Shown in pieces: positions 35,687 to 43,201 of a stretch of DNA of 44,643 bases. The notes beneath the pieces are model-generated. The model was not told the DNA's origin. It was given only the letters and a program-made list of their open reading frames with translations, and did no database searches. Position 1 is the stretch's first letter, and each line of letters starts with the position of its first letter. A program made the translations under genes and the position numbers. The DNA comes from an uncultured Pelagibacteraceae bacterium. Lineage in GTDB: Bacteria; Pseudomonadota; Alphaproteobacteria; Pelagibacterales; Pelagibacteraceae. The stretch lies in the NCBI GenBank assembly GCA_902553675.1, contig CACDLV010000006.1:1-44643 (forward strand), read 5' to 3'.

Positions 35687-35874
35687 TTCAACTTTTATTA
35701 AACCTCCTTGTCTAAGTTGGAATTAATTAAAGCTAAATTTTTACGACTCTCTTATAATGATTTGTTGAAATACAGTTTTACAATTTAATATATAAACAAA
35801 TTCTTTGAAAAAAAAATTTGCAGAAAATTTCATTGAAAAACTTTATCTCTTTAATAATCGCATTTAAAGACAAT

Positions 35875-35915
35875 TTGACTTCAACTAATAGTTGAAAGAT
35901 ATTTGCAATATCTTT
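35875..35915 (+). promoter_or_regulatory. proX promoter with two abutting palindromes
   Basis: A -35-like TTGACT (35875-35880) and a -10-like GATATT (35898-35903) are 17 bases apart. The perfect palindrome TTCAACT-AAT-AGTTGAA (35880-35896) fills the spacer exactly, a classical operator position. A second perfect palindrome, AAAGATATT-TGC-AATATCTTT (35895-35915), shares two bases with it and covers the -10 and probable start of transcription. The rest of the 275-base divergent gap (35687-35961) is AT-rich, with no gene seen. Confidence 0.55.
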
Positions 35916-35961
35916 ATTGATATGTTGTAGTGTTTTAACAAAAATTAACTACGGAGATATA

Positions 35962-36972
35962 ATGAAAAAACTAAAAACAATTCTAATTTCCGCACTTTTA
36001 GCATTTGGTATGACTTCTTTTGCAAATGCTTGTGGAAAATTAGTTATAGCCGAACAAAACTGGGCATCTGCCGAGTTAATGGCAAACGTTGATAAAATCA
36101 TTCTCGAAGAAGGATATGGATGTGACGTAGAGTTAGTACCTGGTGCTACTATGCCTACATTTACCTCGATGAATGATAAAGGAACACCTGACATGAACCC
36201 TGAACAATGGGCGAATGCAGTTTACACTCCTCTAAAAAAAGCGGTGAGTGAGAAAAGATTGATTATTGCAAATAAAGCCCCAATTACAGGGCTTGGAGAA
36301 GGTTGGTGGTTGAATCCAGCAGCGCTAGAAAAGCACCCAGAACTTAAAGGAATGACAGCTGTTCAAATTTTAGAACGTCCAGATTTATTTCCTGACAAAG
36401 AGGACCCATCAAAAGGTGCTTTCATGGGATGCCCAGCAGGTTGGGGATGCCAATTAGCTAATGCAAATTTATACAGAGCATTTGAAATGGAAAAAAAAGG
36501 TTGGAAACTTATTGATCCAGGTTCAGCTGCAGGTTTAGATGGTTCGATTGCTAAAGCATCAGATTCTAATGAGCCGTGGTTTGGTTATTATTGGAATCCT
36601 ACATCAATGGTTGGAAAATATAATTTACAGCCAGTTGATTTTGGTGTTCCTTTTGCAGGTAGAGATAATTGGGATAATTGTATTACTCTTGCAGAACAAG
36701 ATTGTGCAAATCCACAACCAACAGCTTGGACAAAATCAGAGGTTAACTCAATTGTAACCGCTAACTTTGCTAAAACTGGTGGAGATGATGTTCTTAAATA
36801 TGTTAAAAGCAGAACTTTTCCAGGTACAGTAATGAATGGTATGTTAGTTTATATGGCTGACAACCAAGCAAAAGGTTCTGATGCTGCAGTTGAGTTTTTA
36901 ATTAAGCATGAAGATATTTGGACTAAGTGGGTATCTTCTGAAGCTGCAAAAAAAATCAAAAAAAGTTTATAA
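35962..36972 (+). CDS. proX: ProX/OpuAC-type betaine-binding protein
   Basis: 336 residues starting at ATG 35962, five bases after GGAG; an in-frame ATG 45 bases upstream would precede the signal peptide and is unlikely. The signal peptide is MKKLKTILISALLAFGMTSF followed by ANA|C. The mature protein is an OpuAC-type substrate-binding protein with many tryptophans (GEGWWLNPAAL, PWFGYYWNPTSM) of the sort that make aromatic boxes for quaternary amines. Glycine betaine, DMSP or a related osmolyte is expected. It leads the plus-strand proX-proW-metF-gcvT group. Confidence 0.85.
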   Translation: MKKLKTILISALLAFGMTSFANACGKLVIAEQNWASAELMANVDKIILEEGYGCDVELVPGATMPTFTSMNDKGTPDMNPEQWANAVYTPLKKAVSEKRLIIANKAPITGLGEGWWLNPAALEKHPELKGMTAVQILERPDLFPDKEDPSKGAFMGCPAGWGCQLANANLYRAFEMEKKGWKLIDPGSAAGLDGSIAKASDSNEPWFGYYWNPTSMVGKYNLQPVDFGVPFAGRDNWDNCITLAEQDCANPQPTAWTKSEVNSIVTANFAKTGGDDVLKYVKSRTFPGTVMNGMLVYMADNQAKGSDAAVEFLIKHEDIWTKWVSSEAAKKIKKSL

Positions 36973-37018
36973 TTAACTTTTAATTACGAGCCTATTTAAT
37001 ATAGGCTCGTGAAGTTAA
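36973..37018 (+). promoter_or_regulatory. Two-tier intercistronic hairpin between proX and proW
   Basis: Inner arms ACGAGCCTAT (36986-36995) and ATAGGCTCGT (37001-37010) are perfect complements round a five-base loop. Outer arms TTAACTT (36973-36979) and AAGTTAA (37012-37018) extend the stem. No T-run follows, and the 3' outer arm lies where the proW ribosome site should be. It likely stabilises the proX end of the mRNA and lowers proW translation, so that binding protein exceeds permease. Confidence 0.65.
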
Positions 37019-37024
37019 ATATTT

Positions 37025-37909
37025 ATGGAATTTTTTACTGAATTTCCAGAACTTGGAAGAAGATCCCAAATGGAGCTAAGAAAAGGTATAGACTTAGCTT
37101 TTAGAAATTTTTCAAAAGAATATGGAGACAGCATAGAGGCATTTTTTGATCCATTATTATTTTTTTTAGTATCATTAGAGAAATTATTATTATCAACACC
37201 ATGGATAATAATTATTGGAATAATTTGTGGATTAGCCTGGTTAGGTTCAAGAAGTTGGAAATTAGTTGTAGGAAGTGCAATTGCTTTTTTATTAATTGGT
37301 TATTTTGGAATGTGGGAAGACTGTATGGCAACAGTTGCTATTATTACTGTATGCACAATCATTTGTATTGTTGTTGGTATCCCAATAGGAATTGTGATGG
37401 CTAGGTCTTCTAGAGCTGAAAAAGCAATACTTCCTGTATTGGATATGATGCAAACAATTCCTAGTTTTGTTTATTTGATTCCAATTTTGATGTTGTTAGG
37501 AATTGGAAAAGTACCAGGATTAATTGCAGTTTGTGTATACGCGGTACCTCCAATTATTAGATTAACTAATTTAGGTATTAGAGAAGTAGACAAAGAGACT
37601 TTAGAAGCTAGTGAAGCTTTTGGAGCAACCACAGCTCAAAAATTAAAATCTGTTCAAATCCCACTTGCTTTACCTACTGTTTTTGCTGGAGTGAACCAAA
37701 CCATAATGATGGCTCTAGCTATGGTGGTTATTGCCTCTATGATAGGCGTAAAAGGCCTTGGTGTTCCAATATTAAGAGCTGTTTCTAACCAATATTTAGC
37801 TCTTGGTATGATGAATGGATTAGCAATAGTAGCTCTCGCAATTGTATTCGATAGGGTAACTCAAGAATATGGAAGAAGGATCCAAAAGCACAGAGGTCAG
37901 ATAAAATAG
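37025..37909 (+). CDS. proW: ProW-type betaine ABC transporter permease
   Basis: 294 residues with about six membrane helices. The permease EAA loop is LEASEAFGATTAQKLKSVQI, and the surrounding MQTIPSFVYLIPILMLLGIG and ALAMVVIASMIGVKGLGVPI segments are typical of ProW/OpuAB. A long N-terminal soluble stretch precedes the first helix, as in ProW. With ProX it imports a quaternary amine or sulfonium, but no ProV ATPase gene occurs here. It is followed after 62 bases by the MetF-like gene. Confidence 0.9.
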   Translation: MEFFTEFPELGRRSQMELRKGIDLAFRNFSKEYGDSIEAFFDPLLFFLVSLEKLLLSTPWIIIIGIICGLAWLGSRSWKLVVGSAIAFLLIGYFGMWEDCMATVAIITVCTIICIVVGIPIGIVMARSSRAEKAILPVLDMMQTIPSFVYLIPILMLLGIGKVPGLIAVCVYAVPPIIRLTNLGIREVDKETLEASEAFGATTAQKLKSVQIPLALPTVFAGVNQTIMMALAMVVIASMIGVKGLGVPILRAVSNQYLALGMMNGLAIVALAIVFDRVTQEYGRRIQKHRGQIK

Positions 37910-37971
37910 TTGATACTTTGCTGCATCGAATTTTCTAGACTCATATTTCAAAATAAATAAAGATCTCGAGT

Positions 37972-38700
37972 ATGAATTTTTCATTGGAAATAGGACCTAA
38001 AACAGAAGTTGATACGGTTCCGGCATTGTCTGACATTTATATCACAATGCTACCAGGGGGTGATTATAAAGAAACTGCTGACAAAGCAATAGAGCTTGTA
38101 AAAAAAGGATTTAATCCTGTACCTCATTTTCCTGCTAGATCAATGTATGATGAAAAAGAACTGAAAGATTACGTTTCTAGATGCAAAGATGGAGGAGTGA
38201 AGCAAGCCTTGATCATCGGAGGTGGAAGAGAACCAGCAGGTAAATTTGATAGTTCATTTCAACTTTTAGAGACAGGTTATTTTGAAAAAATGAAAATAGG
38301 AATTGCTGGACATCCGGAGGGGAGTCCTGATATATCCGATTCAGATTTAGAAAAAGCTATGATAGATAAAAAGCCTTACGCTGATTATATTGTAACACAG
38401 TGGTTGCTAGATCCTCAGCCTATTATAGATTTTATTTCTAAGCAAAGCGTACCAGTGCATGTGGGAATTACTGGGCCATTAAAAATATCTAGCTTAATAA
38501 AGTTTGCTAATATTGTAGGGGCAAAAAATTCCATAAACTTTCTTAAATCTAATTTTACAAAAGCATTAGATTTATTGAAACCTAAAGACCCTAATGATTT
38601 AATTGGGAAAGTTAAATCGTATACTGATAACTTCCACATTTATACATTCGGCGGCTTGAAGGAAACTAACAAGTGGTTGAAGGAGAATAGTTATGTCTAA
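37972..38700 (+). CDS. Methylenetetrahydrofolate reductase-like protein
   Basis: 242 residues, shorter than typical MetF (about 290). The beta-alpha barrel pattern is clear: SLEIGPKTEV (candidate catalytic Glu region), VPHFPARSM, QALIIGGGREPAG, KIGIAGHPEGSPD and YIVTQWLLDPQPIIDFI. Paired with a GcvT-type methyltransferase (8-base overlap), it probably oxidises 5-methyl-tetrahydrofolate to the methylene form, as metF does with ligM in aromatic demethylation, more than serving methionine synthesis. That direction is inference. Confidence 0.8.
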   Translation: MNFSLEIGPKTEVDTVPALSDIYITMLPGGDYKETADKAIELVKKGFNPVPHFPARSMYDEKELKDYVSRCKDGGVKQALIIGGGREPAGKFDSSFQLLETGYFEKMKIGIAGHPEGSPDISDSDLEKAMIDKKPYADYIVTQWLLDPQPIIDFISKQSVPVHVGITGPLKISSLIKFANIVGAKNSINFLKSNFTKALDLLKPKDPNDLIGKVKSYTDNFHIYTFGGLKETNKWLKENSYV

Positions 38701-40051
38701 AGAATTTGACTATACTAAAGTAAAACATGCTACTTCTGTTGATCAGTCAGATAGAGAAGTACCATACAATTTAAGACAAAGTGGGCCAACTAAAGTTGAA
38801 TTATTAATTTCAACAAGAGTAAGAAAATCACCTTATTGGCATTTATCAATGCAGGCAGGTTGTTGGAGAGCAACTGTATACAATCGTATTTATCATCCAA
38901 GAGGTTATGTAAAACCTGAGGATGGTGGAGCAATGGTTGAATACGATGCAATTGTTAACCATGTAACAATGTGGAATGTAGCTGTTGAAAGACAAATAAG
39001 AGTAAAAGGTCCGGATGCAGAAAAATTTACTGACTACGTAATAACTAGAGATGCAACAAAAATTTCTCCTATGAGAGCAAGATATGTAATCTTGTGTAAT
39101 GCTTATGGAGGAGTTTTAAATGATCCAATTCTTTTAAGAATTTCAGATGATGAATTTTGGTTTTCGTTATCAGATTCTGATATTGGAATGTATTTACAAG
39201 GTGTAAATGCAGACGGAAGATTTAATTGTACAATTGAAGAAATTGATGCATGTCCAGTACAAATTCAAGGTCCTAAATCAAAAGCTTTAATGAAAGATCT
39301 TTGTGGAGATCAAGTTGATTTTGATAATATGCCTTTCTATGGATTAGCAGAAGCAACAATTGGCGGAAGAAGTTGCGTAATTTCTCAATCTGGTTTTTCA
39401 GGAGAAGCTGGATACGAGATATACTTAAGAAATGCAACTTTATATGCTGAAGATATGTGGAATGCAGTATTAGATGCAGGAAAAAAACATAACTTGATGG
39501 TTATTGCGCCTGCGCACCATAGAAGAATACAAGCAGGTATTCTTTCTTGGGGACAAGACATGGATCAACAACATAATCCTTTCCAATGTAATTTAGGTTA
39601 TCAAGTTTCATTATCCGGTAAAGGTGAATGGAATAAAAAAGCTGATTATGTTGGTAAAGCTGCTTTGGAGAAAATGGGAGCAGAAATAAAAGCTGGGAAA
39701 AAACCTTATAAACTTCAATTAGTTGGAATGGAGTTGGGTGGTAAGCCTATTGATGATTATGCGCCTGACTTTTGGTTGGTATCACCAGCAAGCGGTGGGG
39801 ATCCAGTTGGATTTATTACTTCACCATGGTGGCACCCGGAGAAGAAAACTAATATAGCAATGGGATATGTTCCGTTTGACGGAACTTTAAACCCTAATGG
39901 ATTTCCAAAAGGTAAAGTTGGAACTAAGTTTAAAGTTCATCTTCCTGAAAAATATTCGGACACTCCAGGAACACCTGTAGATGCTGTGGTTGTAGATATT
40001 CCATTCAAAGAGTCTTTCAACGCAAATACAAGAGAAGTTGTAAAAGGCTAA
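38693..40051 (+). CDS. GcvT/DmdA-like folate-dependent methyltransferase
   Basis: 452 residues, GcvT fold. Signatures are YDAIVNHVTMWNVAVERQIR, the QSGFSGEAGYEIYLRNATLY segment and C-terminal GGDPVGFITSPWWHPEKKTN. It resembles DmdA, LigM and aminomethyltransferases but is longer than a typical DmdA, with an N-terminal extension containing YWHLSMQAGCWRATVYNRIY. Uptake genes and a MetF-like partner in the same operon suggest it takes a methyl group from an imported osmolyte (DMSP, betaine or a methylated amine) to tetrahydrofolate. The exact substrate is not determined. Confidence 0.75.
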   Translation: MSKEFDYTKVKHATSVDQSDREVPYNLRQSGPTKVELLISTRVRKSPYWHLSMQAGCWRATVYNRIYHPRGYVKPEDGGAMVEYDAIVNHVTMWNVAVERQIRVKGPDAEKFTDYVITRDATKISPMRARYVILCNAYGGVLNDPILLRISDDEFWFSLSDSDIGMYLQGVNADGRFNCTIEEIDACPVQIQGPKSKALMKDLCGDQVDFDNMPFYGLAEATIGGRSCVISQSGFSGEAGYEIYLRNATLYAEDMWNAVLDAGKKHNLMVIAPAHHRRIQAGILSWGQDMDQQHNPFQCNLGYQVSLSGKGEWNKKADYVGKAALEKMGAEIKAGKKPYKLQLVGMELGGKPIDDYAPDFWLVSPASGGDPVGFITSPWWHPEKKTNIAMGYVPFDGTLNPNGFPKGKVGTKFKVHLPEKYSDTPGTPVDAVVVDIPFKESFNANTREVVKG

Positions 40052-40060
40052 AATTTACTA

Positions 40061-40088
40061 AGGGGGAGCTAATTTCAGCTCCCCTTTT
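40061..40088 (+). terminator. Rho-independent terminator of the proX-gcvT operon
   Basis: GGGGAGCT (40063-40070), loop AATTTC, AGCTCCCC (40077-40084), then TTTT (40085-40088). Two more pairs extend the base of the stem. It begins nine bases after the GcvT-like stop codon and is by far the clearest terminator in the window. Confidence 0.9.
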
Positions 40089-40096
40089 AAATTCTA

Positions 40097-40201
40097 ATGA
40101 CCAAAAGTTTTCTAATAGCAGTTTGCATTATCATTGCGATTGCTTTAATAATATTTCCATTGGTTGTTTCTTACAAAGCACAAAAAAATAAAAAAAAATA
40201 A
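40097..40201 (+). CDS. 34-residue single-pass membrane protein
   Basis: ATG at 40097 to TAA at 40201 encodes MTKSFLIAVCIIIAIALIIF followed by PLVVSYKAQKNKKK. It has one transmembrane helix and a strongly positive C-terminal tail (cytoplasmic by the positive-inside rule). The stop codon TAA overlaps the ATG of the next gene (TAATG), so the two are probably translationally coupled. No family recognised. It lies just after a terminator, so it must have its own promoter or depend on read-through. Confidence 0.55.
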   Translation: MTKSFLIAVCIIIAIALIIFPLVVSYKAQKNKKK

Positions 40202-40767
40202 TGCTCACAGAAATTTTTAGAATCATCATCAGTATTCTCAGATTAGATAAAAGTTTTTTTAAAGATAAGAAAAATTTTGGACAAGCATCAATTTACTTTG
40301 CTATTTTATTAATTTTGATTGGTGCATTAATTAGTATAATACCGAATAGCTCATTTTTAATATACATGGGATCTTATTTTGAGCTTGGATTAATAAAAGG
40401 ACCATCACTAAGAGCAATTATAATAACTTCTTTGGTTATGTGGTTTATTAAAACAACTTATCTCTTTTTTGTTGGTACAATTTTATTTCCAAGTACAAAA
40501 ACTAACTGTAGTTATAGAAAAATTTTAATTTTAGTTGCTTATTGTCAAGTGCCCCTTTTTTTAAATCTAATTATAATAAATCCAGTACTTTTATTTTTAG
40601 CTATCATAACTTACTTTTGGTACAATGTATCTTTAATAATAGGATTAAAAATATTTTTAAATTATGACAGTTATATAAAAACTACTTTAATTTCTTTGGC
40701 TCCACAAATTATTTTTCTACTTTATATTTTTTCAATTTTTCAAACTAGCAATATTAGCTTTAGTTAA
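40201..40767 (+). CDS. Yip1-like integral membrane protein
   Basis: 188 residues, about five transmembrane helices after a short amphipathic N-terminus (ILRLDKSFFKDKKNFGQASI). The helix pattern and Pro/Tyr-containing segment resemble bacterial YIP1-domain proteins. Function unknown; a transport or membrane-organising role is possible. It is coupled to the 34-residue membrane protein upstream, and its stop overlaps the stop of the convergent small Cys protein gene. Confidence 0.6.
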   Translation: MLTEIFRIIISILRLDKSFFKDKKNFGQASIYFAILLILIGALISIIPNSSFLIYMGSYFELGLIKGPSLRAIIITSLVMWFIKTTYLFFVGTILFPSTKTNCSYRKILILVAYCQVPLFLNLIIINPVLLFLAIITYFWYNVSLIIGLKIFLNYDSYIKTTLISLAPQIIFLLYIFSIFQTSNISFS

Positions 40768-40931
40768 AGTGGAAAAATAGTCTTAGATAATCTACAAGAT
40801 TTACATAATTTAAATCCGGTAAGAATCAAATTTTGTGTAACACTTTCATCCTTCTCTTTGCACTCATCGCAAATATCGTTTAATTCTTCAGTTTTTAACT
40901 TAAGATTTTTATCGTCAATTTTATCAATCAT
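40764..40931 (-). CDS. 55-residue double-CxxC zinc-ribbon-like protein
   Basis: ATG complementary to 40929-40931, stop complementary to 40764-40766. The protein starts MIDKIDDKNLKLKTEELNDI, then ICDECKEKD and LCKSCRLSK give two CxxC knuckles 18 residues apart (CDEC at 21-24, CKSC at 43-46), a zinc-ribbon-like pattern. Its start overlaps the end of the DUF3726 gene by eight bases (ATGATTGA) and its stop overlaps the Yip1-like stop, both typical of real genes here. Not recognised as a named family. Confidence 0.7.
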   Translation of the reverse strand: MIDKIDDKNLKLKTEELNDICDECKEKDESVTQNLILTGFKLCKSCRLSKTIFPL

Positions 40932-41535
40932 TGTCTGTTAAACCAGCTCCTGCTGCACCTTCTTTTAAACTATCACTTTCTTCAACAAAAGTATCTTCGG
41001 ATAACTTGTATAAATTATTCCATTCATCATCTGTAAAATTGTCTTTATTTTCTAATAAACTAACCTCAATCGTATTCGCTATCTTTGGAAATTCTTTTTC
41101 AATAAAATTTGAAATAATATTTACATTTAAATTTAATAAAATTTGTTTTTCATCTATATTTACATGAATCTTCTTTCCAATAATTTCTGATGAACGACTT
41201 ATGAAGGAAACAAAAATTATTGGATAAGCAACATTTTTAAATTCAATTTTTTTTAAATTTTCTAAAACATTTATTTGATCTAAAAAACTAATACCTAAAG
41301 TAATTGGACAGTAAGGATTATTTGATGAAGAGTTATTTTCACTAATTAAATTTAAATTTTCAAATTTATTTTTATTTTTTTCATTAAAATATTCATTAAG
41401 ATGCTTAATACCCGGTAAACTAAATAACTCTAACAACCTTATACTTTTTCCTGTTTCCTCAGAAACTCCCCAAGAATATCCTGCTGCTTTTGAAGCTCTT
41501 TTAACAGTAGTTTCAATTTCACTAAGTGATTTCAT
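40924..41535 (-). CDS. DUF3726 family protein
   Basis: 203 residues. The N-terminal SLSEIETTVKRASKAAGYSW GVSEETGKS pattern and the C-terminal AAGAGLTDND ending are as I remember for DUF3726. Function unknown. It begins two bases after the stop of the 553-residue unknown gene and overlaps the zinc-ribbon-like small gene, so the M19-like, 553-residue, DUF3726 and small genes form one transcript. In other alphaproteobacteria such genes tend to sit near amine catabolism, but I cannot verify this here. Confidence 0.7.
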   Translation of the reverse strand: MKSLSEIETTVKRASKAAGYSWGVSEETGKSIRLLELFSLPGIKHLNEYFNEKNKNKFENLNLISENNSSSNNPYCPITLGISFLDQINVLENLKKIEFKNVAYPIIFVSFISRSSEIIGKKIHVNIDEKQILLNLNVNIISNFIEKEFPKIANTIEVSLLENKDNFTDDEWNNLYKLSEDTFVEESDSLKEGAAGAGLTDND

Positions 41536-41537
41536 TA

Positions 41538-43199
41538 TTAAATGTTGGTTTTATATACCCACTGCTCGTCATAACTTTTTAACTCATTGGGAAGTGGAGC
41601 ACCTTGGAACATGCAAATTCTTAACCATTTGTCAGATCGTGGATCAAATTTTAATGCTCCAAAAAAAGATAATTTTAGTCTTAGCATATCAATTGGCATT
41701 AAATCTTTACCAATTGTATTATCTTGTATTTCTGAATAAGGAAACTTTTCTACAATGAACGCTCTCCTTACAACATGTCTTAACTCGGAATTTGATGTTA
41801 AAAACTCAGCAATAGTTAAACTATTTTTTGAAACTAATAATTTGTCATAAAGTTTTTTTATATCTCTTGCTATTGCTAAAGGTTGTTCTAATTCTGATCC
41901 ATGCTCTTCAAAACGATCCGCTAATCTAGGTTCTTCTTTGTTTTTTGAAATAAACCAAAAGTTTTTATTATTTTCTTTTTCTTCAAAATTAATATCTAGA
42001 ATATTAGGATACTTTGCTTCAATGATATTCCTCAATTCATCAACTTTTCTATAAGTTGGAATATTAAAATATTTTTCTTCGTCTGAACTCATTTCTTTTA
42101 CCAAAGGATTTATAATATCGTTATAAGGTTCCATCATTATTGAAACTATGTATTCAATACATTCTTCACAAGTATTGTCCTCTAACCATTGATAGATTTT
42201 GTTAAAAGGATATTCGCTATTAAAATTAAAATCTTTATCTATAAAATTTAAGAATTTTTCAACATCCTTTAATAATGAAGAAATTTTTTTTTGCTGATAT
42301 TCGCTATCAGTATTCCAGCTTGTAATATTTTTTAATGATTTTTTTACGCAATCTATAAACAAATCGCTATCTTGACTTTCTACATCTTTGATTTCTCTAA
42401 TTTTCTTAAGTGCTTTTTCTCTACTTAAAATCCAATTATTTAATAGCGTTGGGTGATTGACTATAAATGGAGCCATACCCAAGCCTGTTGAATTACCTAT
42501 TCCCAAGTTTTTACAAATATTATCATCTAGCTTAATAGCTGTTTTTGGATTTTTATGATAAGCAACATGATTAACTTGATCAAAAGTAAATTGTCTTACC
42601 AAATAAACCAACATCATTTCTAATCTGAATGGACCATTAATTTCTTCACGATTTTTAATTCTAAATCTATCTGCAAGACCAAATTTGCCTGAGCCATATA
42701 CTGCTGTAGTCCTATATAAATAGCCTACTTTTGATAATAAATTTAAATCTGGCTGCTTACCTTTGCTCAAATTTTCAACTACATGATTATAAATTCTTAC
42801 TGATTTGTTTGCTCTCGATAAAGTTAATTCTTTATAAGAAAGTCTACCAACTTCTTGTTTTGGAACTTCATTTTTTAATCTTTCAATGTCTTTTTTTGTA
42901 GGAACTCCATCATGCAATGTAAAAGCTGCATCCCATTTTGTTGCAATAACTCTGTCTGATCTTTCTTCATCTTTGATTTCATTTGCAAAACAAATTAAAG
43001 AATAAACTCTTTTATTTTTTTTAAATGAATAAACAGCTTCTCCAAAACCATTTTCATTTAACTTAAATAAATCTCTTTTATACTCCCACTCTTTAAATTC
43101 ATTAAGAAAACTTCTTAAAAAAGATAATTTTGATTGATGAAAAGATCCTAGCCTTGATAATTTCATTATCTTATTAGGGTCTCTTAATTCAACTTTCAT
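41538..43199 (-). CDS. Conserved hypothetical protein, 553 residues
   Basis: I do not recognise a named domain. The protein is soluble, with no signal peptide or membrane helix. Notable stretches are AVYGSGKFGLADRFRIKNRE, LVYLVRQFTFDQVNHVAYHK, IGNSTGLGMAPFIVNHPTLL and a C-terminal GALKFDPRSDKWLRICMFQG. Conserved-looking Asp, His, Arg and Cys residues suggest an enzyme. It lies between the M19-like gene (two-base gap) and DUF3726 (two-base gap), so all three probably act together. Function open. Confidence 0.7.
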   Translation of the reverse strand: MKVELRDPNKIMKLSRLGSFHQSKLSFLRSFLNEFKEWEYKRDLFKLNENGFGEAVYSFKKNKRVYSLICFANEIKDEERSDRVIATKWDAAFTLHDGVPTKKDIERLKNEVPKQEVGRLSYKELTLSRANKSVRIYNHVVENLSKGKQPDLNLLSKVGYLYRTTAVYGSGKFGLADRFRIKNREEINGPFRLEMMLVYLVRQFTFDQVNHVAYHKNPKTAIKLDDNICKNLGIGNSTGLGMAPFIVNHPTLLNNWILSREKALKKIREIKDVESQDSDLFIDCVKKSLKNITSWNTDSEYQQKKISSLLKDVEKFLNFIDKDFNFNSEYPFNKIYQWLEDNTCEECIEYIVSIMMEPYNDIINPLVKEMSSDEEKYFNIPTYRKVDELRNIIEAKYPNILDINFEEKENNKNFWFISKNKEEPRLADRFEEHGSELEQPLAIARDIKKLYDKLLVSKNSLTIAEFLTSNSELRHVVRRAFIVEKFPYSEIQDNTIGKDLMPIDMLRLKLSFFGALKFDPRSDKWLRICMFQGAPLPNELKSYDEQWVYKTNI

Positions 43200-43201
43200 A
43201 A

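Noticed and set aside
35687..35874. Riboswitch in the Rieske gene leader
   Set aside because: The minus-strand leader contains an AGCTTTAATT stretch and an AAGGAGG, but I could not find paired stems of more than three bases or a known aptamer core.
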